This document shows positions 18,769 to 28,119 of a stretch of 64,000 nucleotides of DNA, piece after piece. This DNA comes from Heyndrickxia oleronia (lineage in GTDB: Bacteria > Bacillota > Bacilli > Bacillales > Bacillaceae_C). The notes under the pieces are model-generated. The model was given only the letters and a program-made list of their open reading frames with translations. It was not told where the DNA came from and searched no databases. The stretch covers positions 3,690,001 through 3,754,000 of the forward strand of contig NZ_CP065424.1 in NCBI RefSeq assembly GCF_017809215.1, given 5' to 3'. A program made the translations under genes and the position numbers. Numbering within the stretch: position 1 is the stretch's first letter; each line of letters starts with the position of its first letter.

Positions 18769-19728
18769 TTAAAAAATGTGATAAAAATATTGCGCATTCA
18801 AATTTACGTTTAGTTCTTTAGCAGCTCTTTTCATTAAATCCCAAGAAAAACAATAGAATTTCCAATAGGATACCTTTTCTTCTACTAACTCAAAGAAATG
18901 TATATTGTTAAGATATAATTGATTATCTAACTTCTGCTCAAACTCAACAATAACATTCCGTCCCCATAGCTCTATATACTGGGAAATGATTTTATGTTGT
19001 TTTTGAACAATTTCTGCCCAATCTTTTAATGAGTTTTTCTCCGTTTCATTTTTACCCATTTCTAGTCCAGAATGTGTTATCTCAGTCATTACATTTTCAT
19101 CTAATAAAGAAGCTATTAGTTTTGGATTTTTATCCCTAAATCCCTTTAATAATAAATCTATCGTTGGATTTATAGGAAGTTCTTTTACTGCATGGGCGTA
19201 GCTATTTTTTTTATTAGAATTATGGTACTCACGCATTTTATTTCTTGCTCTACTCAAGTTTGTATAAACTGCCCCCTCCGAGGATGACATAATCTCTGCT
19301 ACTTCGCTTCCCTTAAATTGAAGAACATCTGATAAGATTAGTGCCACGTATTGGTTCGGAGTTAAATACCTTATCAATAATTCCAAGTGTTCCATTACTA
19401 AAAATTCTTTTGAAGTATCCTTTTCATTAAAAACTACATCATCGAAAGACAAATTTGTATGTTTTTGTTTTCTTACCTGATCAATCCATAGATTAGTAGC
19501 AATTTTAAACAAATAAGCTCTCGTATTTAAAGGTTGAAATATTTTAGCTAGAACTGACAATGATCTTAATAAAGTATCTTGTACTAAATCTTCAGCATCC
19601 CAGGGGGATCTTGTTAATCTATAACAATAATTCCACAATTCACTTCGATATGGCTCAATCTTTTGTTTAAATTCTTGATCAATCTTTCTTAAATCATTAC
19701 TTAATGAATTTAGATTTTCAATTGGCAT
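18769..19728 (-). CDS. ECF sigma factor with C-terminal SnoaL-like domain
   Basis: 319 aa. Sigma region 2 (about 25-95; YCYRLTRSPWDAEDLVQDTL) and region 4 (about 125-175; LTPNQYVALILSDVLQFKGS) are followed by about 145 residues predicted as a SnoaL/NTF2-like domain. Such sigma factors regulate themselves through the extension instead of a separate anti-sigma factor (family knowledge). The start at 19728 follows GGAG by 6 bases. No target gene is evident nearby. Confidence 0.85.
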   Translation of the reverse strand: MPIENLNSLSNDLRKIDQEFKQKIEPYRSELWNYCYRLTRSPWDAEDLVQDTLLRSLSVLAKIFQPLNTRAYLFKIATNLWIDQVRKQKHTNLSFDDVVFNEKDTSKEFLVMEHLELLIRYLTPNQYVALILSDVLQFKGSEVAEIMSSSEGAVYTNLSRARNKMREYHNSNKKNSYAHAVKELPINPTIDLLLKGFRDKNPKLIASLLDENVMTEITHSGLEMGKNETEKNSLKDWAEIVQKQHKIISQYIELWGRNVIVEFEQKLDNQLYLNNIHFFELVEEKVSYWKFYCFSWDLMKRAAKELNVNLNAQYFYHIF

Positions 19729-19831
19729 ATAGATCTCCATTTTTTTACTAAATTTGCTCTAACTTGTTTTATTCAACAATAAAGGATATTAATCCTGCTA
19801 TAACTGCTGATACTTTACTTAAATTTTAAAA

Positions 19832-19942
19832 AAAGATCCCCCTTTTAAAGGGATGCCCCCGTTTGTTTAAGTACAACATTTTACAATCTTTTTGTTAAAT
19901 AATAAAAAAGCGACCTCATTTAATGAAGAATCGCCCTCGATA
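19832..19942 (+). repeat. Array repeat, copy 7
   Basis: Hairpin GATCCCCCTTTTAAAGGGAT, core TGCCCCCGTTTGTTTAAGTAC, then an AAAAAAGCGAC..AATCGCCC hairpin. Confidence 0.7.
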
Positions 19943-19956
19943 ATCTAAAGAAACAT

Positions 19957-20133
19957 TTATTGAAATCCACCAGTATCTTTATTATCCCCCATCATATAAT
20001 TTGAACTATCTCCTGGTTTATTGTTCGGATGAGTAGGTATTTGAGGATTATTATTGTTTTTCTTACGTCTCAAGTCAATAAAAATTGCAGATGCCAGAAT
20101 CAAAAGGACAAAAATAAATAATATCCATAACAT
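19957..20133 (-). CDS. Small membrane-anchored protein (58 aa)
   Basis: One N-terminal span (MLWIIFIFVLLILASAIFI) is followed by DLRRKK and a Pro/Asn-rich hydrophilic tail. CAAGGAGAG lies 8 bases before ATG. A single-pass peptide like this is common in Bacillus, but its function is unknown. Too short for usual gene calls. Confidence 0.6.
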   Translation of the reverse strand: MLWILFIFVLLILASAIFIDLRRKKNNNNPQIPTHPNNKPGDSSNYMMGDNKDTGGFQ

Positions 20134-20206
20134 CTAGCTCACTCTCCTTGTAATTTCCATTTTACCACAATATACACATTTTGAATATTCTGATAAAAAT
20201 ATTCGT

Positions 20207-20250
20207 TAATCAACTAAACTGTCCCTTTAGTCGAATAAGAAAAAAGAGTT
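20207..20250 (+). repeat. Array repeat, copy 8
   Basis: AATCAACTAAACTGTCCCTT followed by TAGTCGAATAAGAAAAAAG: one of the best-preserved copies. Confidence 0.7.
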
Positions 20251-20301
20251 GAAACTAATGAAAAAAAAGCCTATTTTGTACTACCATACAGGTTATTAAA
20301 G

Positions 20302-21140
20302 TTAACCCAAAATCTCAATATCTTTCAAATTCAACTTACTAAAATCAACCTTAATTGCCCCCATTTCATATATGACATTTGATCTATTGTTAAATCCACC
20401 GTGGTCATCATTGCCTATGGTTATTAACATATTATTTTTTTGACAAAAGTCTATAAGAACATTTGTTATTTCTTCTGTATGAGTTGTGTAATAACATTCA
20501 AAGCCATCTGCGCCCATATTTTCAAGTTTTTTTAAACAAGGTTCTATTTCAAAAAGATTATTCTTCATTGTTTCTCCGATATGGGCAATAACTGCTTTAC
20601 CATTTGCATTATGTATTACATTTATTACATAATCTATTGATGGAAATGAACTTTTGGGTTTAATATTATAATCACTGATGAGATTAAAAAACTAGGAACA
20701 TCAATAACTAAGTTTTTGCTCTTTAGGTAGTCAAAGCCTTTCCAACCACCGTTTTTTAGATTTCGATTGTAAGAATTAAAATCTTCTATACTTATTTCCT
20801 TGTAGTCAACACTCATCTTTTTTATTAATTGTATATCAATATCAGCATAAACCGTCTCACATTGTTTGCAAATATCAATTATCTCTTTATTTTCAAAATT
20901 GAAGTCATAAGCGAGGACATGAAATTCTTTATCTTCAAAAGAGGTAGAGATTTCTGCTCCTCGAATTAATTTAATTTGGTTCTCTTTACACAAAGGTATA
21001 AGCTCGTTATAAGCTGCTGTTGTGTTGTGGTCGCTTACACATAATAAGTCAATGCCGAGCTCTCTTGCCTTCTTGACAATTTCCTCAGGAGAACGGGTAC
21101 TATCGGAATAGTGTGAATGAATATGTAAATCTGCATACAT
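20302..21140 (-). pseudogene. PHP-domain phosphoesterase, frameshifted
   Basis: The N-terminal part (MYADLHIHSHYSDS, CVSDHNTT) carries the PHP metal motifs HxH and DHN. The C-terminal part in another frame (KAVIAHIGE, TIGNDDHGGF) holds the remaining His/Asp ligands. The frame is lost at 20686-20691, where a run of 6 A (T in the gene) would need 7 to read VPSFFNLISDYN. Intact length would be about 279 aa. Family members are trypsin-like-named PHP phosphoesterases such as nucleoside 3',5'-bisphosphate phosphatases. Confidence 0.8.
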
Positions 21141-21320
21141 TATAATTTCACCTCTAACTTGTAATTGAATGTCTAATTCCTTTTTTCTTATATATTGATT
21201 AGCTGTATTCTACCATGACGGTCATGGACTCTTCTTCATTCTTGTTAACTATGTTTCTGCATTTGTAATTTCATTGAATTCCATCTCATTTAATAATAGT
21301 TTCCTGGATAGATAAAAACA

Positions 21321-21383
21321 CAACTATTCAATAAGAACAAAGCATCCCTTATTAAAGGGATGCCCCCGTTAGTTGGATAAAAG
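21321..21383 (+). repeat. Array repeat, copy 9
   Basis: ACTATTCAATAAGAACAAAG, hairpin CATCCCTTattAAAGGGATG, core GCCCCCGTTAGTTGGATAA. Confidence 0.65.
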
Positions 21384-21586
21384 TTATTTCTTCTTTCTTA
21401 TTTGAATGTTTTTTTCCGTCAATAATCCCGCATTAAACACCGATAAAATCATGATGAAGAAAAACATTCCCGAACGGTTGGATCCCTCTTGTCAGCAATA
21501 AACTCAATACTAGAAAAATTAACATAAACAAAGCCTATAGCAACAAATATAGCTAAGATAAATTGCCCTTTTAAAGACTTAATCAT
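21384..21586 (-). pseudogene. Small two-TM membrane protein, frameshifted
   Basis: Starts at 21586 after AGGGGG (MIKSLKGQFILAIFVAIGFV). Past about 21481-21495 a second frame continues with a hydrophobic span (MFFFIMILSVFNAGL) ending NIQIRKKK-stop at 21384. Joined, they give a 66-residue protein with two spans. The first frame alone gives 45 aa with an unlikely tail. Confidence 0.5.
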
Positions 21587-21614
21587 AAAATGCCCCCTAT
21601 AAATTGGATTTGAG

Positions 21615-21875
21615 TCAATATTTTGGACAACAATATTCATTCTCTTCTTGAAGGCGAAGCATTTGTTTCTTCATCTTGGCGATTTCATCAGCTGTGACAG
21701 TTGATCCATCCTCAGTTTGAATGGGGGAGAATTTCTTAATCCACGAATAGATTGTTACTTCAGAAACGCCATATTCACTACTTAAATCTTTTGCTGAGCT
21801 ACCAGAGTTATAGAGATCAACGATCATCATTTTGAAATCTTCATTATATTTTTTACCTGTATTTTTGTTTCCCAT
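21615..21875 (-). pseudogene. Truncated IS3-family transposase OrfA
   Basis: 86 aa. The HTH of IS3/IS150 OrfA is clear (YNEDFKMMIVDLYNSG, YGVSEVTIYSWIKKF), followed by the start of the leucine-zipper helix (EIAKMKKQMLRLQEENE). The frame ends abruptly with YCCPKY, and there is no OrfB. It is a solo OrfA remnant. A long palindrome lies directly upstream. Confidence 0.75.
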
Positions 21876-21876
21876 A

Positions 21877-21924
21877 TAGACACAACTTAGTTAAGGTTTT
21901 AAAAACTTAACTAAGTTGTGTCTA
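21877..21924. repeat. 19-bp perfect palindrome at the IS3 remnant
   Basis: Arms TAGACACAACTTAGTTAAG (21877-21895) and its exact complement (21906-21924), with a 10-base near-palindromic centre. It starts 2 bases upstream of the OrfA ATG. It is probably one terminal inverted repeat of the IS joined to an inverted copy. Confidence 0.6.
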
Positions 21925-22024
21925 TGAAAATATCCTAGCATCACTTATAAATGTGTTTACATTCTAAAATGAATTGAAATTATAAATAGGTTAATAGAAA
22001 CATTTCAGACAATTAAAGTAATAG

Positions 22025-22198
22025 TTATTTTTCTTTTTTTGACTCGTAATCTGGGATGAAACCACCTAAAACAGCACATACAACAAGAATCCAATATGGA
22101 ATAACATTCAATCCATTTGGTTCTAGATAAGCTTGATTGATTACGAGAATCGCACAACTTATGAGTATAAGTATAATTCCAATAATATTTCTAATCAT
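22025..22198 (-). CDS. Small membrane protein (57 aa, 2 TM)
   Basis: Two spans (IIGIILILISCAILVI; VIPYWILVVCAVLGGF) and a charged tail DYESKKEK. AAGGAGATGG precedes ATG. No family is recognised. Its position just downstream of the MFS gene may be coincidental. Confidence 0.55.
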   Translation of the reverse strand: MIRNIIGIILILISCAILVINQAYLEPNGLNVIPYWILVVCAVLGGFIPDYESKKEK

Positions 22199-22385
22199 GT
22201 TTTTTCCATCTCCTTTGGAACCCTTATTGAGCCAGCTCTTTAGAAAGAATATTGGTCTCTTTTAATATCGGCACTATTTTAATACGGATTTTTGCTACAA
22301 AATGTTTCATTACTATTAGTATTAGGGATATATTTTTCACAGCTACCTTCTGGAATAAAAATACTACTATTTTTCCACTATCCAA

Positions 22386-23810
22386 TCACTTATCAATTGA
22401 ATTATTTGTTACCAATGAAGAAGAATTCTTTTGCCTTAAAGTAAATGCTACTAATAGTCCAACCAGAGCAATGATAGCTTCAATAATCAATGCCATTCGC
22501 ACTGCATCGGTCAAAAGTTCGTTCCCCATTTGTTCCAATGATCCACTGGTATTGAGGGTAGCTGAAACTATCGCCATAATTACTGCCAAACCAACTGCGG
22601 AGCCGATTTGTTGGCCTGTGTTTATAATAGCAGATGCAATCCCTTGTTGTTTCATTTCAATACCTAAACTAGCAGCAATAAACATTGTTGTAAATACAAA
22701 TGCCTGCCCTAAACCTATAATAATAGTACCCAATATCATTGCCCAAATGGAGCCGTGTACAGTTAATTGGGTAAGAATGATAAAACCTATAGATCCAAGT
22801 ACCATTCCAGTTCCCATTGTCCCTGCAATACCTATTTGGCTAATCATCTTGTTAATAAACTTAGAACCTACTAAAGCACTGAGTGTTAAAGGTAGAAAGC
22901 TCACTCCTGAAAGAATCGTAGAGTAATGTAATACTTCTTGAGTGTAAAGAGTCAAAAAATAGTAAAGTGTTCCAAAAGATGCAGAAAACAAAGCTGCACT
23001 GATTGTAGCACTGACTAAACTACGAATACGAATCAGACTAGAAGGAATTAAAGGTTCGCTCGTACGCTTTTCAATAATAATAAATAATAAAAGTAGACAA
23101 AATCCTAAAACTCCAGGAATGATTGTTGCTTGATTTGCCCAGCCCTTAAGTGGAGATTGAATAAGATAATAAACCACTAAAATCATGCCAGCCGTCACTG
23201 AAATAGTTCCAGCTAAATCATAATGACGAGTAGTTGACGTTACTTTACTCTCTTGTAGAGCAAATGGCGCCAGTAAAATAACGAGAATCGTAATTGGCAC
23301 ATTTACTAAGAAAATGGCTTCCCATCCAAAATAATTTGTTAACAACCCTCCAAGCAATAACCCAAGGGACAAACCTACTCCACCCATGGCTGCCCATACT
23401 GACATCGCATGGTTTCGTTCTTTGCCTTCTTCAAAATTTGACATTATCAATGATAGGGTTGCAGGAGACAATAATGCTCCTCCTAGCCCTTGAATACCTC
23501 TTGCTACAATCAACATCATATCAGAATTTACTAAACCTCCAAGTAAAGACCCTAAACCGAATAGTGCAGTTGCTATAATAAACATCCTTCTTCTTCCTAA
23601 TAAATCTGACAATCTTCCCCCAATTAGTAAAAATCCCCCATAAACTAGAGAAAATGCACTTACTACCCATTGCAATGAATTTGCAGAGAAGCCTAATTCT
23701 ACAGCAATAGATGGTAAGCCAACAAAGATAATAGTGTAATCGAGTGCTAAGATTAACTGAGATACAGCTAAAAGAGTTAGAGCTAACCCCTTAAATTTCT
23801 TTTCTTTCAT
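22386..23810 (-). CDS. MFS drug exporter, DHA2 family (14 TM)
   Basis: 474 aa with 14 predicted spans. Motif A is GGRLSDLLGRRR near residue 62, and a motif-C-like region is GGVGLSLGLLLGGLL near 145. EmrB/QacA relatives export cationic or hydrophobic drugs by proton antiport. The gene lies 144 bases behind a TetR gene on the same strand, with candidate operators for that repressor just upstream. AAAGGAAG precedes ATG. Confidence 0.88.
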   Translation of the reverse strand: MKEKKFKGLALTLLAVSQLILALDYTIIFVGLPSIAVELGFSANSLQWVVSAFSLVYGGFLLIGGRLSDLLGRRRMFIIATALFGLGSLLGGLVNSDMMLIVARGIQGLGGALLSPATLSLIMSNFEEGKERNHAMSVWAAMGGVGLSLGLLLGGLLTNYFGWEAIFLVNVPITILVILLAPFALQESKVTSTTRHYDLAGTISVTAGMILVVYYLIQSPLKGWANQATIIPGVLGFCLLLLFIIIEKRTSEPLIPSSLIRIRSLVSATISAALFSASFGTLYYFLTLYTQEVLHYSTILSGVSFLPLTLSALVGSKFINKMISQIGIAGTMGTGMVLGSIGFIILTQLTVHGSIWAMILGTIIIGLGQAFVFTTMFIAASLGIEMKQQGIASAIINTGQQIGSAVGLAVIMAIVSATLNTSGSLEQMGNELLTDAVRMALIIEAIIALVGLLVAFTLRQKNSSSLVTNNSIDK

Positions 23811-23831
23811 TGAATATTCTTCCTTTCTTTC

Positions 23832-23847
23832 TAGACCAAACAGTCTA
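23832..23847. promoter_or_regulatory. Candidate TetR operator, site 1
   Basis: TAGACCAAACAGTCTA, a palindrome with core GAC-N6-GTC, just upstream of the MFS gene. It matches two further sites at 23898 and 24581. Confidence 0.5.
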
Positions 23848-23897
23848 TAATTAGAATAAAAAAATAATAAAACAATTCATCAAAACTAAACATTCTA

Positions 23898-23909
23898 GAC
23901 TAACTAGTC
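23898..23909. promoter_or_regulatory. Candidate TetR operator, site 2
   Basis: GACTAACTAGTC between tetR and the MFS gene. It fits the common pattern GACYRAHYAGTC. Confidence 0.5.
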
Positions 23910-23954
23910 AAAAATAATCAAAAATAGAATGAAGCCTTTTAATTAGCTTCACCT

Positions 23955-24536
23955 TTAGTCCAATGTCGTGAGAATCACAGAAACATAATCATCTAATACT
24001 TTATGATCCGATGATAACTTAGCCACCTGTGTTAACGAATATCTGGAGTGATTCAAATACTTAGCCAGAGCATTTATGTCTTTTTTCTTCCCAATTTCCC
24101 CCTGTTCTTGAGCACGTACTAAAGCTTTATAAAAAGCTTCTTCTAACCGTTTTAAATCATGGTTAAAAAACTCTGATATTTCCAAATCATGGGGTATTTG
24201 AGCGATTGCACTATCCATAATAAAGCATTCTTTACGCCTTGCATCATCCTTTAAGACGTTTATTCCCTCATAGAAAATTTCACTAATAGCCTTTTTTACT
24301 GACCCAGGACGCTCCAAATATGATATTACAGCAGCAGTTTTTCCATTTATATATTGTTTTACTGCAGAAATAAACAGATCCCTTTTTGTACCATAAGTGT
24401 CATATAAACTTTGACGTGCTATTCCTAAACCATCTAATAAATTTTGAAGCGAAGTGCCTTCGTAGCCATAATGTCCAAAAATCTCCATAGATTTATGTAG
24501 TACAATAGATGGATCAAATTCTTTATTTCTAGCCAT
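23955..24536 (-). CDS. TetR/AcrR-family repressor (of the adjacent exporter)
   Basis: 193 aa. N-terminal TetR HTH (about 10-55; IFGHYGYEGTSLQNLLDGLG, then RQSLYDTYGTK), with a divergent helical ligand-binding domain beyond. It precedes the DHA2 exporter on the same strand. Three matching palindromes, one upstream of its own ATG, suggest that it represses both genes and is released by a drug-like ligand. Confidence 0.88.
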   Translation of the reverse strand: MARNKEFDPSIVLHKSMEIFGHYGYEGTSLQNLLDGLGIARQSLYDTYGTKRDLFISAVKQYINGKTAAVISYLERPGSVKKAISEIFYEGINVLKDDARRKECFIMDSAIAQIPHDLEISEFFNHDLKRLEEAFYKALVRAQEQGEIGKKKDINALAKYLNHSRYSLTQVAKLSSDHKVLDDYVSVILTTLD

Positions 24537-24580
24537 TGGTTATTCTAACCTCCTTTCAGAATATTATTTTATTCATTTCG

Positions 24581-24592
24581 GACTGATTAGTC
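24581..24592. promoter_or_regulatory. Candidate TetR operator, site 3
   Basis: GACTGATTAGTC, 45 bases upstream of the tetR start, suited to autorepression. Confidence 0.5.
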
Positions 24593-24628
24593 AATAAAGA
24601 AATCTTAATACTTCTTATTAATTCTTGT

Positions 24629-24660
24629 AAAACTAAAATGCCCCTTAGTTTAAATAAAAA
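24629..24660 (+). repeat. Array repeat, copy 10
   Basis: AAACTAAAATGCCCCTTAGTTTAAATAAAAA: single core with no clear hairpin. Confidence 0.6.
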
Positions 24661-24832
24661 CAATTGCACAGTAACACGCCTGCACGAAAAACAATAAAAT
24701 GCTTGATCCTTTAAATTATTTAGCAAAATGTTAAGAGATTAATAAGTTCAATTTAAAAAGGACAAAAAGTAGACCCTTCTAAAATATTTTACGGCTAGAT
24801 TAGAAGTTGTTCAAGATGATCCAAATCCTATC

Positions 24833-25882
24833 TTATGATCTGTCATACGCTTCTGGCGGTGCCTCCAACCAACCTTTATCGATTAAGATATTCATGCCAT
24901 CATCAACAAACAAGCCAATGTTCATAAGAGTTCTTAAATACAATAGATTTATATCTCTTCTTGCTGTTACCGCCAGTGAGTTTCCGAATGACCTTATCTT
25001 CATTGCGAACATGTCCACTTTATGGAACAACATTATTTTATCGGAAAAAGGTGAAAATGTAGATGTTGTAATCAAATGGTCTAGGTATGACGGTGATTGA
25101 AGGTGTTCCACGTGCAGTTTTTCCTGGTATTGCTTTACAGCTTTATTAGTCATGTCTAAGCCTCTTTTAAACAAAGCCTTTATCTTTTTATCTTGAACGA
25201 TCTGATGGAATCCCAATAATAATGCCAAACTTGTTACGTTATTTTCAATGTTATCCCAAAGATGGATGATTTCTAATGCTTGTAATGGTCGGACTTCTCC
25301 AATAAAACCACTTAAGTAACTTTGTTTATCAATTTTATCAACTCCATCTGGTGTTGGTATGGTAGGAGGTGCAGCAATGAATTTTTTATCCATTAAAATA
25401 TTATTAGTTTGCCCTAAAATGACGGTAGTGCATTGATTACAATAAATAAAAAATTCCCTTATATCCTCCCTCAATACCAATGGAACGGCTACTGCGTAAA
25501 GACTCAAACCTGCCTTAGCAGCATATTTTAAATAATGAACATAAAATTCATCTGCGTATAAACGAGGGGCACCAAGATTTACATCATCTTTAGTAAATCC
25601 AATTGGGATAGGGAAATTCTCCTTTTTAAAAAATCCTTCTATTCTATGCGTGAAATCATTTGCTAAAGCTAAACCATTTTCTAATAGCAGTCTAATATCT
25701 TCATCATCGCAATTTTGAAGAAAATAACTTAAAATTTGAATTGACATGCTGTTTCCCATATAGGTAGCCCAAAGTTTACCAATTTCAAAAGTTGTAAAAG
25801 GTTGGGGCTCATATAATATTTTGGGATTTATATTAAGTGGTTTTATCACATTCATTGGATTTAAATCTTTATCTATTGTCAT
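24833..25882 (-). CDS. DUF3231-family protein
   Basis: 349 aa made of two similar halves (about 25-180 and 200-340). Each opens with E(I/A)xxLW and carries a helical bundle (TFEIGKLWATYMGNSM; ALEIIHLWDNIENNV), the DUF3231 layout. The helical fold resembles ferritin-like spore coat proteins, but no activity is known. AAGGAG precedes ATG. It is a single-gene unit. Confidence 0.8.
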   Translation of the reverse strand: MTIDKDLNPMNVIKPLNINPKILYEPQPFTTFEIGKLWATYMGNSMSIQILSYFLQNCDDEDIRLLLENGLALANDFTHRIEGFFKKENFPIPIGFTKDDVNLGAPRLYADEFYVHYLKYAAKAGLSLYAVAVPLVLREDIREFFIYCNQCTTVILGQTNNILMDKKFIAAPPTIPTPDGVDKIDKQSYLSGFIGEVRPLQALEIIHLWDNIENNVTSLALLLGFHQIVQDKKIKALFKRGLDMTNKAVKQYQEKLHVEHLQSPSYLDHLITTSTFSPFSDKIMLFHKVDMFAMKIRSFGNSLAVTARRDINLLYLRTLMNIGLFVDDGMNILIDKGWLEAPPEAYDRS

Positions 25883-26002
25883 AACTAATCTCCTTTTCCA
25901 GCATTTCTGCTTATGATTTCCAATGAAAAATAATTTAATTCCAACAAATCTTACCTTTAACTTGTAATGGTAATATAAATGGACTGTAGAAACAGTCCAT
26001 TT

Positions 26003-26096
26003 TCTTCAACTATTCTGCCCCTTTAGCTCAATAAGCCTTATCATAAAGAAAGAGCACAATTCTTGCTGCAGAATTCAGCCCTATAACGTAATACAC
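26003..26096 (+). repeat. Array repeat, copy 11
   Basis: TTCAACTATTCTGCCCCTTT core with AGCTCAATAAG, then AAAGAAAGAGC, a GAATTC-centred hairpin, and a degraded second core GCCCTATAACGTAATAC. Confidence 0.65.
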
Positions 26097-26115
26097 ATTA
26101 TATTTTTAGATTTCT

Positions 26116-26588
26116 TTAATTGAGGGTAAGAATAAACTCCTCCACATCTTCGCCAAGTGCATTAGAAAACCCACTGTCCTCACCAGTAATCATGAATCCA
26201 CATTTCTCTAGAACCTTAAGTGATACGGTATTGTCTTTCGAGGCACGAGCATAAAGGGGACGAATTGTAATGTGCTTTAGAAATTCCCGTAAAGCTTTTG
26301 TTGCGATTCCTTTTCCCCAATATTCCTTTCCAATCCAATAGCTAACTTCTGGTTCTCCGAACTGCTCGAAACATGAAATATGCCCAACCACATTCTTTTC
26401 TACAATAATCGTCTGCTTAATAATTTCCCTATCAGTAAGAATTTTGTTCCAGTGTGTAGTGAAGCCATCCCAATCACTGGGGTCTTTGCTCGTAAAGGCA
26501 GCCATATGGTTCGCTTCATGGTTCTGTTGTTGCTTGAAAAAATAGGAAGATCATTCTCAATCACATTCCGAAGCATTATATTACTCAT
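26116..26588 (-). pseudogene. GNAT acetyltransferase, frameshifted
   Basis: Starts at 26588 (MSNIMLRNVIENDLPIF). At 26537-26542 a run of 6 A (T in the gene) needs 7 to continue as FFKQQQNHEANHMAAF, after which the frame runs intact to 26116. Acetyl-CoA motif A is visible as WIGKEYWGKGIATKALREFL, and the C-terminal VSLKVLEKCGF is also typical. Intact length is about 157 aa. It may be a recent inactivation or a sequencing slip. Confidence 0.8.
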
Positions 26589-26600
26589 CAAACTCCCCCG

Positions 26601-26640
26601 TTATTTTTTTCAACAATCGGGCCATTTAACGGATTAAGGA
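26601..26640 (+). repeat. Array repeat, copy 12 (degenerate)
   Basis: CAACAATCGGGCCATTTAAC followed by GGATTAAGG: a diverged core. Confidence 0.45.
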
Positions 26641-26862
26641 AAAGTATTATTAGTGACAAAAAAAGTGGTTTGATCAGAGATTATTTTTGTTCATAAAACG
26701 GATTTAGTTTTCTGAGAATCTATTGTAACAGGAACACACGTTTGCTAAAATAAAGTAAATAACAAAATGTAAGGCTCTAGGTTAAAGAAAAATTAGAATC
26801 ACTCAAGTCAGCTAATTTGGAACTAAGTAACTATCGTCCAAATAACCATCCTCCATTTAGAC

Positions 26863-26912
26863 AAAAAACTGCACCTCGATGGTTGTGTTTAAACCATTGA
26901 GGTGCAGTTTTT
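26863..26912. terminator. Strong bidirectional terminator
   Basis: AAAAACTGCACCTC-ATGGTT paired with AACCAT-GAGGTGCAGTTTTT around a 6-base loop. It lies about 35 bases beyond the MFS stop at 26947. Confidence 0.85.
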
Positions 26913-26946
26913 GCAGACAATGTTTAGGAGGCAAAATTCAGATACC

Positions 26947-28119
26947 TTAATCCGCTAATTGAATCACCGAATGCCGTGATGCCATGCTGGACAATACAAA
27001 CGTGGCAATGATGGCGATGACTACTCCGAGTAACCCGAACCAGGTAATGGATGCCAAAGAAACACGGTTAACGATCAGCCCGCCGATTCCTGCGCCGACA
27101 GCCATGGCAAGCTGCATCATGGAGCTGTTCAAGCTCAGCATGACTCCCGAGGATTCAGGAACAAGCGAAACCAGGTTAAATTGCTGCGCCGGAGCGGATG
27201 ACCAAGCGGCAAAAGACCAAAGGATCAAAATGGCGAATACAGCAATGACCGACTGTCCTACGAAGGATAGCAAAATAAACGAAATGACGTGAAGCACCAT
27301 CCCTGAAACGAGCGTGTATTTGATGCCCCGTTTATCCGCGCTGTAACCGCCGACTTTCGAGCCAATCAAACTGGCAATGCCGAACACGAATAGAGCTGCG
27401 CTAATTAATGATTCATTTAAATGAGTCACATCTAGCAAAAAAGGAGAGATGTAAGTATAGGCGAGGGAATATCCTCCCAACCAGAAAAAAGTAATCGCTA
27501 AAGCAACCAAAACCTGAGGTTTTTTTAACAAAGCAAATTGTTTGATCAAAGGGACAGGCTTGTCGCCCTGCATACGTGGAATAACCGCAGCAATGACAAG
27601 CATGGCCATAACCCCGACAATTGCGATGGCCAGAAATACCGCTTTCCAGCCAAAAGCCGAGGCTACCATTCTACCGAGCGGAACGCCGATGATGAGTGAT
27701 GCGGTAATGCCCATGGTGACGTTGGCGATGGCGCTAGCCTGCTTACCTGGCGGAGCGATTTTGGCGGCGATGCTGAGCGCGTTAACTGTGACCACTCCGG
27801 CACCTAACGCCGTAATAATTCTCGCGGCTATGAAGAAACCGAAGCCTGATAATATAAATGTCAGCAGATTTGCTGCAATAAAGAGGCCAAGCGAATAAAG
27901 GAGGAGCTTACGCCGGTCCATTTTGGCCGTCAGCGCCATCAAAATAGGCGTACCAACCGCATAGGCCAGGGAATAAACCGTAATAAGCTGGCCTGCTGCC
28001 GCAACGCTTGTTCCCAATGTCTCTGCGATCCGGTCCAATATCCCGGAAACGATGTAATTGGATGTGCCGACTAAAAAGCTGATCAATGCTAGAACGTAAA
28101 CTTTCCATGTGTTCTTCAT
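26947..28119 (-). CDS. MFS transporter, DHA1/AraJ type
   Basis: 390 aa, 12 spans. Motif-A-like ALTAKMDRRKLL near 63 and the repeat GGYSADKRGIK near 250; VPLGRMVASAFGWKAVF near 155 is typical of sugar-efflux/chloramphenicol-type exporters. The gene is visibly richer in G+C at third positions than its neighbours, which suggests acquisition from another lineage. GGGAG precedes ATG. No adjacent regulator is clearly linked. Confidence 0.85.
   Translation of the reverse strand: MKNTWKVYVLALISFLVGTSNYIVSGILDRIAETLGTSVAAAGQLITVYSLAYAVGTPILMALTAKMDRRKLLLYSLGLFIAANLLTFILSGFGFFIAARIITALGAGVVTVNALSIAAKIAPPGKQASAIANVTMGITASLIIGVPLGRMVASAFGWKAVFLAIAIVGVMAMLVIAAVIPRMQGDKPVPLIKQFALLKKPQVLVALAITFFWLGGYSLAYTYISPFLLDVTHLNESLISAALFVFGIASLIGSKVGGYSADKRGIKYTLVSGMVLHVISFILLSFVGQSVIAVFAILILWSFAAWSSAPAQQFNLVSLVPESSGVMLSLNSSMMQLAMAVGAGIGGLIVNRVSLASITWFGLLGVVIAIIATFVLSSMASRHSVIQLAD

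Noticed and set aside
22252..22926. Long 224-codon plus-strand frame
   Set aside because: It lies antisense to the DHA2 exporter, and its composition is that expected of the complement of a hydrophobic protein.
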